This document shows, in pieces, positions 7,597-16,110 of a stretch of DNA of 64,000 bases (position 1 is the first letter of the stretch; each line of letters begins with the position of its first letter). The stretch is from Bradyrhizobium sp. LMTR 3 (lineage in GTDB: Bacteria > Pseudomonadota > Alphaproteobacteria > Rhizobiales > Xanthobacteraceae), in the NCBI RefSeq assembly GCF_001693485.1, contig NZ_MAXC01000023.1, forward strand, positions 434,001 to 498,000, read 5' to 3'. The position numbers were made by a program, and so were the translations under genes. Under the pieces are notes generated by a model. That model did no database searches and had not been told where the DNA came from. It saw only the letters and a list, made by a program, of their open reading frames with translations.

Positions 7597-9372
7597 ATGA
7601 TGATGTCTGGATCGCTAAAATTGTGCCGATGGGCACTTGCAGCCGCCGCCTTCCTGCTGGCGAGCGAGCAGGCCTTTGCCGAGAAGCGCGTGGCGCTGAT
7701 CGTCGGCAATTCCGCCTACCAGAATGTCGCACCGCTCACCAACCCGGTTAACGACAGTTCCAAGATCGCGGCGACGCTGAAGGACGCCGGTTTTGACGTC
7801 GTCGATTCCCGCCGCGACTTGCCGGCAGCCGAAACCCGTCGCGCGCTGCGCGACTTCGCCGATCGCGCCCGCGATGCCGATATCGCCGTGGTCTACTACG
7901 CCGGCCACGGGATCGAAGTTGACGGCGCGAATTACCTGATTCCCGTCGATGCGCGGCTGGAACGCGATACCGATATCTATGACGAGGGCCTTTCGCTCGA
8001 TCGCATCCTGATCGCAATCGAGCCGGCCAAGAAGCTGCGGCTCGTGATTCTCGACGCCTGCCGTGACAATCCGTTTGCCCGCACCATGAAGCGTACCATC
8101 GCGTCGCGCGCGATCGGGCAAGGCCTGGCCAAGGTCGAGCCGACCAGCCCCAACGTCCTGATCGCCTATTCGGCCAAGGCCGGTTCGACCGCGGCCGACG
8201 GTGATGGCAAGAACAGCCCGTTCACGTCGGCGCTGTCCAATCATTTGACCAAGCCCGGGCTCGACGTGCGCCGCGCGTTCGGCTTTGTCCGCGACGAGGT
8301 GCTCAAGACCACCAACAATCGGCAGGAACCCTTTGTGTATGGTTCGCTCGGCGGTGAAGACGTGCCGCTGGTGCCGGCACCGCGCGTAGCGCCGGCGGCC
8401 GCCGCGCCAGCCCTGAGCGCACAGGCCGAAGCCCGCCGCGATTACGAACTCGCGCTGCAGATCGGCAATAAGAGCGCGCTCAACGCCTTCCTCGCGCAAT
8501 ATCCCGATGGCTTCTACGCCAGCCTCGCCAAGCTTCAGGTCGACAAGATCACCGCCGAAGAAATGCGGGTTGCGGCTACCGAGAAGGCACGGCTCGCCGA
8601 GCAGGAGCGGGCGCGGCTCGCCGCTGAGGGAGCCCAGAAGGCGCAGCAGGCGAAGGCCGAGGCCAACGCCAAAGCCGCCGAGCAGGCGCGCATCGCGGCT
8701 GAAAAGGCCAAGCAGGTGGCGCAGGAACAGGCGGCAGCAGCCGAGCAGAAGCGCGTCGCCGCCGAAAGCGCCGCCGCCGACAAGGCGTCGGCTCCGGCAC
8801 CCGCGGAGAAGGACAAAGCCGTAAACGTTGCTGCCCTCTCGGCCGGCCCGCCGCAGGCCGACGTCACCAAGTCGGTACAGGCCGAACTGCAACGCGTCGG
8901 CTGCCTGACCAGCAATGCCGATGGCAACTGGAATAGCGCCTCGAAGCGGTCGCTGACCCTGTTCAACCGCTACGCCGGAACCAAGCTCGACACCAAGGTC
9001 GCCAGCGTCGATACGCTCGATACGATCAAGCTGAAGTCGACCCGTGTGTGCCCGCTGGTCTGCGAACACGGCTTCAAGGCCGAGGGCGACCATTGCACCA
9101 AGATTGTCTGTGCCGAGGGCTCGTACCTCAACGACGACAATGAATGCGAGAAGCGTAGCGCCAGGAAGCCGGTCGCCAAGCGCGGGAAGCCCGAACCGCG
9201 GCGGGCGCTGGAAGCCAGGCCGTATCAGGTGCCGCGGGGCAGGCAGGCCACCGCCGGGCGTTATCACGGACGGGATCCGAGCATCGGGGCCAGTGGCCGC
9301 CCGCTCACCGGCCTCGAACGCCAGCAGGGCTGCAATGGCTACCAGGCCATCATGTCGGGCGTGTGCCCGTAA
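7597..9372 (+). CDS. Secreted caspase-family (peptidase C14-like) protein
   Basis: A 591-residue protein. Residues 1-28 form a signal peptide ending AFA. A caspase-like p20 domain follows (RVALIVGNSAY at 31) with catalytic dyad His104 in YYAGHG and Cys155 in LDACRDNP, both intact. Residues about 280-420 form an Ala/Lys/Glu/Gln-rich coiled coil, then a peptidoglycan-binding-like helix set (VQAELQRVGCLTSNADGNW), a Cys-rich patch with about six cysteines and a basic tail ending in GCNGYQAIMSGVCP. Bacterial C14 proteins cleave after Arg/Lys, but targets here are unknown. The ribosome site GGAGGAG precedes three consecutive in-frame ATGs. The gene stands alone. Confidence 0.85.
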   Translation: MMMSGSLKLCRWALAAAAFLLASEQAFAEKRVALIVGNSAYQNVAPLTNPVNDSSKIAATLKDAGFDVVDSRRDLPAAETRRALRDFADRARDADIAVVYYAGHGIEVDGANYLIPVDARLERDTDIYDEGLSLDRILIAIEPAKKLRLVILDACRDNPFARTMKRTIASRAIGQGLAKVEPTSPNVLIAYSAKAGSTAADGDGKNSPFTSALSNHLTKPGLDVRRAFGFVRDEVLKTTNNRQEPFVYGSLGGEDVPLVPAPRVAPAAAAPALSAQAEARRDYELALQIGNKSALNAFLAQYPDGFYASLAKLQVDKITAEEMRVAATEKARLAEQERARLAAEGAQKAQQAKAEANAKAAEQARIAAEKAKQVAQEQAAAAEQKRVAAESAAADKASAPAPAEKDKAVNVAALSAGPPQADVTKSVQAELQRVGCLTSNADGNWNSASKRSLTLFNRYAGTKLDTKVASVDTLDTIKLKSTRVCPLVCEHGFKAEGDHCTKIVCAEGSYLNDDNECEKRSARKPVAKRGKPEPRRALEARPYQVPRGRQATAGRYHGRDPSIGASGRPLTGLERQQGCNGYQAIMSGVCP

Positions 9373-9431
9373 CGGCGGCCGGCATCAGATCAAGTCCACA
9401 TTGGCGCCGCGACAGCGGGGCCAATTGCTTT

Positions 9432-10112
9432 TCAGATCACGCTCGCCGCGATATTCACCATCAAGGCCAGCAGCGCGGTGTTGAACACGAACGAAATGAT
9501 GCCGTGCACGGTCGCGGTGCGGCGGATAATCCTGTCGGTAATGCCGACGTCGGAAACCTGCGCGGTCATGCCGATCACGAACGAGAAGTAGACGAAATCC
9601 CAGTAATCCGCATCCTTGTGTGCGTCGCCGCTTGGAAACTGCAGGCCGCCGGGCTTTTTGCCGCGATAGAAATCATGGGCGTAGTGCAGCGCAAAGGCGG
9701 TATGCACAAGCGCCCATGACAATGCGATCGTCGCCGTCGCCAGGATGAGCCCGGCCGGATTGCCTTTCGAGGCGCCGAGTTCGAACACGATCGCGCCAAG
9801 GCTTGCGAGGGCGCCGAACGCGGTCACCAACAGGATCAGGAAGCGCCCGTCATCCTGCAACACCGCGCTGCGCCTGATATGGCCGACGTCGCAGCGCAGC
9901 ATCATAATGTAAGCGAGTACGAGATACAGCGCGGCGAAGACATCCCAGCCGACGATGAGACGCGTCGCGAGCCGAAGCGTGTCAGGCACCAGGAAGAATA
10001 CGGCCCCGCCAACCGCGAGCGCGATAAAGGTCCGCGGCCGTCCGTAGACGACGCGGACCGGCATCGGCAGGTTCTGGAAGCGAACAAGGTGTGTCTCGAA
10101 TTCCTTGTCCAT
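9432..10112 (-). CDS. DUF1345 membrane protein
   Basis: A 226-residue integral membrane protein with five or six hydrophobic segments matching the DUF1345 family (the motif HYAHDFY and the stretch DADYWDFVYFSFVIGMTAQ are characteristic). No function is established. The open frame continues upstream to 10559 through the ispA gene. I set the start at ATG 10112, beyond which the reading is antisense to ispA and unlike the family. It is convergent with the caspase-like gene, 59 bp apart. Confidence 0.8.
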   Translation of the reverse strand: MDKEFETHLVRFQNLPMPVRVVYGRPRTFIALAVGGAVFFLVPDTLRLATRLIVGWDVFAALYLVLAYIMMLRCDVGHIRRSAVLQDDGRFLILLVTAFGALASLGAIVFELGASKGNPAGLILATATIALSWALVHTAFALHYAHDFYRGKKPGGLQFPSGDAHKDADYWDFVYFSFVIGMTAQVSDVGITDRIIRRTATVHGIISFVFNTALLALMVNIAASVI

Positions 10113-10133
10113 CCGCTGGCCTTCGATACGCGC

Positions 10134-10236
10134 TATAGCGTTTTCGAGCGAAGTGGATACCGGTTCGCGTGAAGAAAACGCGTCAAAACATGAATCTAGA
10201 GCTTCGGTTCTGATTTCAATCAGAGCCGAAGCTCTA
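10134..10236. repeat. Family E repeat ending in a long hairpin at the ispA stop
   Basis: The left part (AGCGTTTTCGAGCGAAGTGG and GAAGAAAACGCGTC) is a module I recall as highly repeated in Bradyrhizobium, Nitrobacter and Rhodopseudomonas genomes. The right part is a hairpin with 19-bp arms at 10197-10215 and 10218-10236 (AGAGCTTCGG...CCGAAGCTCT) and a two-base loop. The last three bases of the right arm are the stop codon of ispA on the minus strand. It probably ends ispA transcription. Confidence 0.75.
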
Positions 10237-11154
10237 GTTCCTGCGCTCCGCGACAAAGCGCGCGGCTGCCCGCAATATGTCGCCCCTGGCGCCGAAGATC
10301 GACAGTGCGGAATCGGCGCGCGCCAGGAGATCGCGCACGCGCTGCTTGGCGCCGTCGATGCCGAGCTGGGTGACGAAGGTGGTCTTGCCGAGCGCCGCAT
10401 CCTGGCCGGTCTGCTTGCCGAGCGCTGCGGCGTCGCCCTCGACGTCGAGCAGGTCGTCGGCGATCTGGAACGCCTCGCCGAGCGCGCGGCCGTAATCGTC
10501 GAGCGCCTGGTATTCCTTCGGCGTGGACTGGCCGAGAATCGCGCCGGCGATGCAGCCATAGCGCAACAGCGCGCCGGTCTTCATCTGCTGCAGCCGCGCC
10601 ACGTCGACCGGCTCGCGGTCGCCGAAGCGGCCTTCGCCGGCGAGGTCGAGGATCTGGCCGCCGACCATGCCGCCGATGCCGGAAGCGCGCGCCAGTGCCC
10701 GCGTCAACAGCAGGCGCACATTGGCGTTCTTGTGGATCTCGTCGCGGGTGACGATGTCGAACGCCAGCGTCAATAGCCCGTCGCCGGCGAGGATCGCGGT
10801 GGCATCGTCGGTCTTCTTGTGCAGCGTGGGCCGGCCGCGGCGCAAATCGCTGTTGTCCATCGCCGGCAGATCGTCATGGATCAGGGAATAGCAATGGATG
10901 CATTCGAGAGCCGCGCCGACCAGCAGCGCGGCCTCGCGCGGGACGCCGAACACTGCGGAACTTTCAACCACCAGAAAGGGGCGCAGCCGCTTTCCGCCGT
11001 TGAGGCTCGAGTAGCGCATCGCCTCCATCAGCCGCTTCGGCCGCGCGATCTCGTCGGGCAGCAGCGTATCGGACAACAGCTCCGCCAGCAGCGCTTCGGT
11101 GTCCTCCGCGGTCTGGTCCAGTCGTTTGGCGAAATCGGCAGTGGCGGTCGTCAT
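10234..11154 (-). CDS. ispA: Polyprenyl synthetase (farnesyl diphosphate synthase)
   Basis: A 306-residue trans-prenyltransferase that joins IPP to allylic diphosphates in the cytoplasm. The first Asp-rich motif is DDLPAMD (94-100), with the two-residue insertion of bacterial FPP synthases, and the second is DDLLD (233-237). The residues before the first motif (HCYSLIH) match the E. coli IspA pattern, which favours a C15 product, though a C20 product cannot be excluded. GGKRLRP binds IPP. It continues the MEP pathway begun by ispG at 2.5 kb. The stop codon lies inside a hairpin repeat. Divergent from mtgA. Confidence 0.9.
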   Translation of the reverse strand: MTTATADFAKRLDQTAEDTEALLAELLSDTLLPDEIARPKRLMEAMRYSSLNGGKRLRPFLVVESSAVFGVPREAALLVGAALECIHCYSLIHDDLPAMDNSDLRRGRPTLHKKTDDATAILAGDGLLTLAFDIVTRDEIHKNANVRLLLTRALARASGIGGMVGGQILDLAGEGRFGDREPVDVARLQQMKTGALLRYGCIAGAILGQSTPKEYQALDDYGRALGEAFQIADDLLDVEGDAAALGKQTGQDAALGKTTFVTQLGIDGAKQRVRDLLARADSALSIFGARGDILRAAARFVAERRN

Positions 11155-11268
11155 TAAGAATAGCTCCAGATCAATTTGGCCCGGACAATGTTTGATAGCG
11201 GGCGCTTCGTCAATTCCATGACATCGGTCACAGCGCCTTAAAAGGGGCTGGAAAACCCACGAAATATC

Positions 11269-12018
11269 ATGGAGATGTCACTTGGATGGGGCCTATTGAT
11301 CGGACCCGGGCCGGCTTGGGCAGAACCGGAAGCGTCGAATTTGCGGATTGTCCGAATCTTACTGCTGATCCTGCTGGCGGTGCTGTTGCTGCCCTATCTG
11401 GTGACGCCGTTGTACCGCACCGGGCATCCGGTCTCGACCCTGATGGCCTGGCGCTGGCTCAAGGGCGCGCCGGTGTCGCGGCAATGGATCGATTTCAAAG
11501 CGATTTCGCCCTACCTGCCGCGCTCGGTGGTCGGCTCCGAAGACGCCAGATTCTGCAGCCATCGCGGGGTCGATTGGGGTGCGCTGCAGGACGCAATCGA
11601 CGACGCCGAGGACGGCGAACCCACCCGCGGCGGGTCGACAATTACCCAGCAGGTGGCGAAAAACCTGTTCCTGTGGCCGGGCCGCAGCGTTGTCCGCAAG
11701 GTGCTGGAACTACCGCTCGCGATGTGGATCGATCTGGTGCTGCCCAAGCAACGGATCCTGGAAATCTATCTCAACATCGCCGAACTCGGCCCGTCCGGGC
11801 AGTTCGGGGCGGAAGCAGGTTCCCTCTACGCCTTTGGCCGCTCGGCCTCGACCCTGTCGCCGCGCGAGGCCGCCTTGCTGGCGGCGATCCTGCCCAACCC
11901 TGTCAGGCGGAGCGCCCGCAATCCCGGCCCCGGGGTGCGCCGTCTGGCCGCCACCTACATGGCGCGGGCCAATGCCGCGGCGCTACAGCGCTGCTGGAGC
12001 GAGAATCGGGCTTTTTGA
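11269..12018 (+). CDS. mtgA: Monofunctional peptidoglycan glycosyltransferase
   Basis: A family GT51 enzyme that polymerises lipid II into glycan strands at the periplasmic face, without a transpeptidase domain. One N-terminal membrane anchor (about residues 25-47) is followed by the five GT51 motifs, including EDARFCSHRG with catalytic Glu91, RGGSTITQQVAKNLF, and EIYLNIAELG. Its length of 249 residues is normal for MtgA. The N-terminus is uncertain: ATG 11269 and 11275 are both close to weak ribosome sites, and a TTG at 11341 would start directly at the anchor. Divergent from ispA. Confidence 0.9.
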   Translation: MEMSLGWGLLIGPGPAWAEPEASNLRIVRILLLILLAVLLLPYLVTPLYRTGHPVSTLMAWRWLKGAPVSRQWIDFKAISPYLPRSVVGSEDARFCSHRGVDWGALQDAIDDAEDGEPTRGGSTITQQVAKNLFLWPGRSVVRKVLELPLAMWIDLVLPKQRILEIYLNIAELGPSGQFGAEAGSLYAFGRSASTLSPREAALLAAILPNPVRRSARNPGPGVRRLAATYMARANAAALQRCWSENRAF

Positions 12019-12172
12019 GCCAATTTTCGGCCGCTTTTAGCGCAACCTGCCCTAGCTTTACGCCGGCCCATCCTCTATAAGCGCGGCCTTATCGGCATCG
12101 CAGCCCGTGCGCGAAGCGCTGGGCGGTCTGGTTTCGGACGGATGCCTCCGACAACACCCCTAGAGGACTGTT

Positions 12173-12355
12173 ATGGCCGTTCCCAGAAGAAAAACATCGC
12201 CCTCGCGGCGTGGCATGCGCCGCTCGGCGGATGCGTTGAAGAAGCCGACCTATGCCGAGGACAAGGATTCGGGCGAGCTGCGCCGTCCGCACCATCTCGA
12301 CCTGAAGACCGGCATGTACAAGGGCCGGCAGGTGCTGAAGAAGAAGGAATCCTGA
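12173..12355 (+). CDS. rpmF: 50S ribosomal protein L32
   Basis: A 60-residue basic protein beginning MAVPRRKTSPSRRGMRRSAD, the signature N-terminus of L32, and ending KGRQVLKKKES. It is part of the large ribosomal subunit. This version lacks the Cys pairs of zinc-binding L32, as is usual in alphaproteobacteria. The ribosome site GAGG lies before the ATG. In many bacteria rpmF sits with plsX and fabH; here it stands alone after mtgA, as in related rhizobia. A short GGCGCC...GGCGCC hairpin follows the stop at about 12371-12391. Confidence 0.97.
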   Translation: MAVPRRKTSPSRRGMRRSADALKKPTYAEDKDSGELRRPHHLDLKTGMYKGRQVLKKKES

Positions 12356-12493
12356 CCGGATGGGGGACAAGGCGCCGCTTCCAGTGGCGCCTGCCCGAAT
12401 TTGGCCAACGAGTGGGCCAACGGTTCCAATAGGGCGAAGCGATGCGCTTTGCCCTGGGGACATTTCCGGTTTTCCTAGCAAGGCGTGATACCC

Positions 12494-13216
12494 ATGGTCG
12501 GTTTTCCGCTGCTTCTGATTCCGCTCGCGATCTACAACATCATCGTCTTCCTGATGCCGGAGGTATCGTTCACCGATCCGCTGGTGAAGCTGACCTTGAT
12601 GTCGGGTGCGGAATGGACGGTGACGCTGAGCGACGTGCTGCTCACGCTCAGCATCTTGCTGCTGCTGGCCGAGGTCATCAAAGGCGCGCGGCCCGGCGCG
12701 AAATATCTCACCGACCATCTGCTGTCGCTGATCGTGTTCGGGGCGGCGGCGGCTGAATTCCTGCTGTGGCCGAAGTTCGGCACCTCGACCTATTTCCTGA
12801 TGACGGCGCTGTCGCTGGTGGATTTCGTCTCCGGCCTCGCATTGCGGACACGACGCCGTGCCGTCGTCGCAGCGGCGGCGCCTGCGCCCGCACCTGCGCC
12901 TCCAGCAAAGGACGCCCAAAAAGTCGAGGCGCCGGCGGCCGAGCCCCAATCCGCCCCTGTGCCGACAGTGGCACCTGCTGCACCAGCCGTACCGGCCGGA
13001 ACCTCGGTCGCCGAATCGGTGCTGGCGGATCCCCCCGAACCGAAACCAGCACAGCCTGCGGCCGCGCCCGAAACCACCTCGCCCAAAGCACCGTCGCAGG
13101 AAGTCCCATCAGCGGAAGTCTCGTCACCGGAAGTTCCGTCGCCGGGACTGCAGCCGGGCTCGACCCCGTCAGGTCCGGCGCCATCACCGGACAAGCCAGA
13201 TACCCACCAGCGCTGA
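12494..13216 (+). CDS. Membrane protein with Pro/Ala-rich tail, unknown function
   Basis: I do not recognise a named family. Residues 1-110 hold four hydrophobic segments (a compact membrane domain beginning MVGFPLLLIPLAIYNIIVF). Residues about 115-240 are a long low-complexity tail rich in Pro, Ala, Glu and Ser, with repeated SSPEVPSPE-like units, likely disordered in the cytoplasm or periplasm. ATG 12494 is ten bases after AAGG; an in-frame GTG at 12485 is too close to that site. The membrane part resembles hypothetical proteins common in Bradyrhizobium. Base composition of the tail is very GC-rich but in keeping with the neighbourhood. Confidence 0.65.
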   Translation: MVGFPLLLIPLAIYNIIVFLMPEVSFTDPLVKLTLMSGAEWTVTLSDVLLTLSILLLLAEVIKGARPGAKYLTDHLLSLIVFGAAAAEFLLWPKFGTSTYFLMTALSLVDFVSGLALRTRRRAVVAAAAPAPAPAPPAKDAQKVEAPAAEPQSAPVPTVAPAAPAVPAGTSVAESVLADPPEPKPAQPAAAPETTSPKAPSQEVPSAEVSSPEVPSPGLQPGSTPSGPAPSPDKPDTHQR

Positions 13217-13244
13217 TCTGGACGACACCTTGTAGGTTGGACAC

Positions 13245-13682
13245 ATGGCGCTCAAACGGATGGACAACGTAGGAATCGTCGTCGATGACCTCGGAGGGGC
13301 GATTGATTTCTTTCGCGAGCTCGGCCTGGAGCTCGAAGGGCGGGCCACGATCGAAGGAGAATGGGCCGGACGTGTCACTGGACTGGGCGATCAGCGCGTC
13401 GAGATTGCCATGATGCGCACGCCGGACGGCCACGGCCGGCTCGAGCTATCCCGCTTCCTCACGCCGCCTGCCGTCGCGGATCACCGCAACGCCCCGGTTA
13501 ACGCTCTAGGCTACCTCCGCGTCATGTTCGCCGTGGACGACATCGACGAGACGCTTGAAAGGCTCCGCAACCGCGGCGCGCAGCTCGTAGGCGAAGTAGT
13601 CCAGTATAAGGACGTGTATCGGCTCTGCTACATCCGCGGGCCTGAAGGGCTTCTCATCGGACTCGCCCAGGAACTTGGCTGA
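13245..13682 (+). CDS. VOC-family (glyoxalase/bleomycin-resistance fold) protein
   Basis: A 145-residue vicinal-oxygen-chelate protein with two beta-alpha-beta-beta-beta modules: the first begins MALKRMDNVGIVVDDLGGAI and the second around FAVDDIDETLERLRNRGAQL. The C-terminal IRGPEGLLIGLAQELG is a typical end, with Glu as a potential metal ligand. Members include glyoxalase I, dioxygenases and antibiotic-binding proteins; none can be chosen here. It begins 28 bp after the preceding gene. Codon use is slightly less GC-biased than in its neighbours, which might suggest separate ancestry, but the evidence is weak. Confidence 0.75.
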   Translation: MALKRMDNVGIVVDDLGGAIDFFRELGLELEGRATIEGEWAGRVTGLGDQRVEIAMMRTPDGHGRLELSRFLTPPAVADHRNAPVNALGYLRVMFAVDDIDETLERLRNRGAQLVGEVVQYKDVYRLCYIRGPEGLLIGLAQELG

Positions 13683-13753
13683 GCGCAATACGACGACAGT
13701 GACGAAGGGCGACCAATGTCAGCGAGCGCGTCTCACAAGGAGCCGTTGTTAGA

Positions 13754-14041
13754 CTAGATGGTTTGCCGTGTCCGGAAGCCGGTGTTGCAGCACCGGATCT
13801 GGTTGGCGCCATAGGCCGTCTGCGCATCGGCCAGCGAAGCCCGCCTCAGGCCGCGGGTTTGCGGCGTCTGATCGGCGGTCGCGATCAACTGCGCGAGGAA
13901 GGTCGGATCGGGCCGCGGCATCGCCGCTCTCTGTGACCAGTGCACGGACTGGGCGACCGGCACCAGCTCGACGCAGACCGGCTCGTCGAGGTTGACGAAC
14001 TCGCCGTCCAGAATTTCGTCTGATCGATCGATATCCAGCAT
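13754..14041 (-). CDS. Small conserved hypothetical protein
   Basis: A 95-residue protein with no recognised domain. The central block PRPDPTFLAQLIATADQTPQ, followed by TRGLRRASLADAQTAYGANQ, is a pattern I recall in small uncharacterised Bradyrhizobium proteins, which is the main reason for calling it. Start is uncertain: ATG 14041 gives 95 residues, and a TTG at 14110 would give 118. No signal peptide or membrane segment is seen. Convergent with the VOC gene and divergent from the GGDEF/EAL gene. Confidence 0.55.
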   Translation of the reverse strand: MLDIDRSDEILDGEFVNLDEPVCVELVPVAQSVHWSQRAAMPRPDPTFLAQLIATADQTPQTRGLRRASLADAQTAYGANQIRCCNTGFRTRQTI

Positions 14042-14274
14042 CGCGCACCGCAACCGGCTAAAACTGTCACGTTTCGGGACGAAACGCCCCACTGCGATCT
14101 GACCTCGCAAGGCCTATGCCGCTCCATTCCGCTTCGTTCCCGGCTGACCCGGAAAGTCCGTGAAACATGGTTTCCGGATTATTTATCAACTTTGCCTAGC
14201 CTCTCGTTCGAAACAGCCACTATCCTTAAGGCCCAAGGGAATCACCCGGCGGTGTCCCGAATCGAGGCGATCTG

Positions 14275-15966
14275 ATGCCCCCTGTCCCGGAAGCCTCCAG
14301 CATTCTTGCCTCGCTAGGCCAGGCGGCTTTCGTTTGGGACCTAATAGCGGACACCATCGCCTGGAGCGACAATGCCGGCGCGGTTTTCACCGACATTCCG
14401 GCGGAAGCGCTGACGAGTGGCGCCGGGTTCGCCGGGTTGATCGAGCCCTCCCGTTCGATCCGGACGGACGCCCTCACTCGATCGCCACCGCCGCGGGGCG
14501 GCGAAGGCGTCGCCTACCGGATCGAATATGGCGTGCGAGCCTCAAGCTCCGCGCCGGTACTCTGGATCGAGGAAACCGGTTGCTGGTTCGCAGGGCCCGA
14601 CGGCAAGCCAGTACGCGCGCAAGGCATTGTCCGCATCAACAATGAGCGCCGTGCCCGCGACGAGCAATTGCTGAAGCTCTCGATGCACGATCCGCTGACC
14701 GGTGAACTCAATCGCACGCATCTCATCGCCTCGCTGGCGGAAGCGATCGAGGAAGCCATGCGTCTCCGATCGACCTGCGCCTTCATGCTGATCGGCATCG
14801 ATCATTTGGCGCGCGTCAACGATGCCTTCGGCTTCGATGTCGCGGACGCCGTGATTGCCGAAGTCGGAAAGCGCATCCGTGCCAAGCTGCGCGGCGGCGA
14901 CGTGCTCGGGCGCTTCTCCGGCAACAAGTTCGGGCTGATCTTGAGGAACTGCACCGTCGAAGACGCCAATATCGCGGCCGAGCGTTTCCTGGCAGGGGTC
15001 CGCGACGAGGTAATCCCGACCAAATCCGGCCCCGTTTCGGTGACGGCCTCGATCGGCGCGATCAGCATCCCCCGTTACGCCCGCAACGCCGATGAGGCCG
15101 TCAACCGCGCCCAGGAAACGCTCGATGACGCCAAGCGCCGCCGCGCCGGATCGTTCTCGCTGTGGAAGCCGAACGTCGAGCGCGACGCCCAGCGCCGCGT
15201 CAACATCCGCGTCACCGATGAGATCGTCACTGCATTGAACGAGCGGCGGATCGTCACCGCCTTTGAGCCCGTGGTCGAAGCGCGCTCGCGGCAGCCGGCG
15301 TTCTATGAATGCCTGGTGCGGATGGAGCAGGAGGACGGGCAGGCGCTGCTGGCGCCCGATATCGTTCCTGTCGCCGAGCGATTGGGCCTGATCCGGCTGG
15401 TCGATCATCGCGTGCTCGAACTCGCGGTCGCCGAGCTCGCGGCGTCGCCGAACGTGCGGCTCAGCCTCAACATCTCGCCCGACACCACCATGGACCCGGA
15501 CTGGTGGACCGGAATCGAATCGCTGATGCAGGCGCATCCCGGCGCCGGCGAGCGGCTGATCGTCGAGATCACCGAAACGGTTGCGATCCAGGACCTCGAC
15601 GATATCAGGGGCTTCATCACGCGACTGAAAAGCTTCGGCAGCCAGATCGCGATCGACGATTTCGGCGCCGGCTACACCTCGTTCCGCAACTTGCGCAAGC
15701 TCGGCGTCGATATCGTGAAGATCGACGGCGCCTTCGTGCAGAACATCGCCCGCTCCGCCGACGATCGCGCCTTCGTGCATACGCTGATCGATCTGGCCAA
15801 CCGCCTGCAGATCAAAACGGTAGCCGAATGGGTGCAGGACGAAGAAACCGCCGTGATGCTACGCGAATGGGGCTGCGACTACATCCAGGGCCGCCTGATC
15901 GGGCTGGCGTCGCCGCAGCGTCCGTGGGTGGCGGCGGCTGAGACGGTGCTGCCGGCAGCGGGGTAG
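14275..15966 (+). CDS. PAS-GGDEF-EAL cyclic-di-GMP protein, GGDEF degenerate
   Basis: A 563-residue signalling protein without membrane segments. Residues 8-125 look like a PAS domain, 133-300 a GGDEF domain and 312-555 an EAL domain. The GGDEF signature is replaced by SGNKF (215-219), so cyclase activity is unlikely. The EAL domain keeps the phosphodiesterase residues: ExL as ECL (345-347), Asn399, Glu431, Asp461-Asp462, Lys482, Glu518 and Gln538. It is therefore probably a c-di-GMP hydrolase with a regulatory GGDEF-like domain. The sensed signal is unknown. The gene is monocistronic and convergent with phaR, with a family A repeat between. Confidence 0.88.
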   Translation: MPPVPEASSILASLGQAAFVWDLIADTIAWSDNAGAVFTDIPAEALTSGAGFAGLIEPSRSIRTDALTRSPPPRGGEGVAYRIEYGVRASSSAPVLWIEETGCWFAGPDGKPVRAQGIVRINNERRARDEQLLKLSMHDPLTGELNRTHLIASLAEAIEEAMRLRSTCAFMLIGIDHLARVNDAFGFDVADAVIAEVGKRIRAKLRGGDVLGRFSGNKFGLILRNCTVEDANIAAERFLAGVRDEVIPTKSGPVSVTASIGAISIPRYARNADEAVNRAQETLDDAKRRRAGSFSLWKPNVERDAQRRVNIRVTDEIVTALNERRIVTAFEPVVEARSRQPAFYECLVRMEQEDGQALLAPDIVPVAERLGLIRLVDHRVLELAVAELAASPNVRLSLNISPDTTMDPDWWTGIESLMQAHPGAGERLIVEITETVAIQDLDDIRGFITRLKSFGSQIAIDDFGAGYTSFRNLRKLGVDIVKIDGAFVQNIARSADDRAFVHTLIDLANRLQIKTVAEWVQDEETAVMLREWGCDYIQGRLIGLASPQRPWVAAAETVLPAAG

Positions 15967-15967
15967 C

Positions 15968-16087
15968 CGTCGTCCCCGCGAACGCGGGGACCCATACGCC
16001 GCGGCCCTTCAATGGGGCAATCGCGTAGACGGCGTCGCCAAACAATTAACACTGGTGGTTATGGGTCCCTGCGTTCGCAGGGACGAC
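15968..16087. repeat. Palindromic intergenic repeat, family A copy 2
   Basis: The left arm CGTCGTCCCCGCGAACGCGG and right arm GGTCCCTGCGTTCGCAGGGA are both hairpins and pair with each other across the element (CCCATA...TATGGG). It lies between the convergent GGDEF/EAL and phaR genes, a position fitting a two-way terminator. Confidence 0.9.
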
Positions 16088-16110
16088 AGATAGTGAGACG
16101 AAGGAGAGTC

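Noticed and set aside
7615..9267. A 550-codon open frame antisense to the caspase-like gene
   Set aside because: It mirrors the GC-rich third positions of the real gene, has no recognisable domain and no ribosome site. The plus-strand frame has a signal peptide and catalytic motifs.
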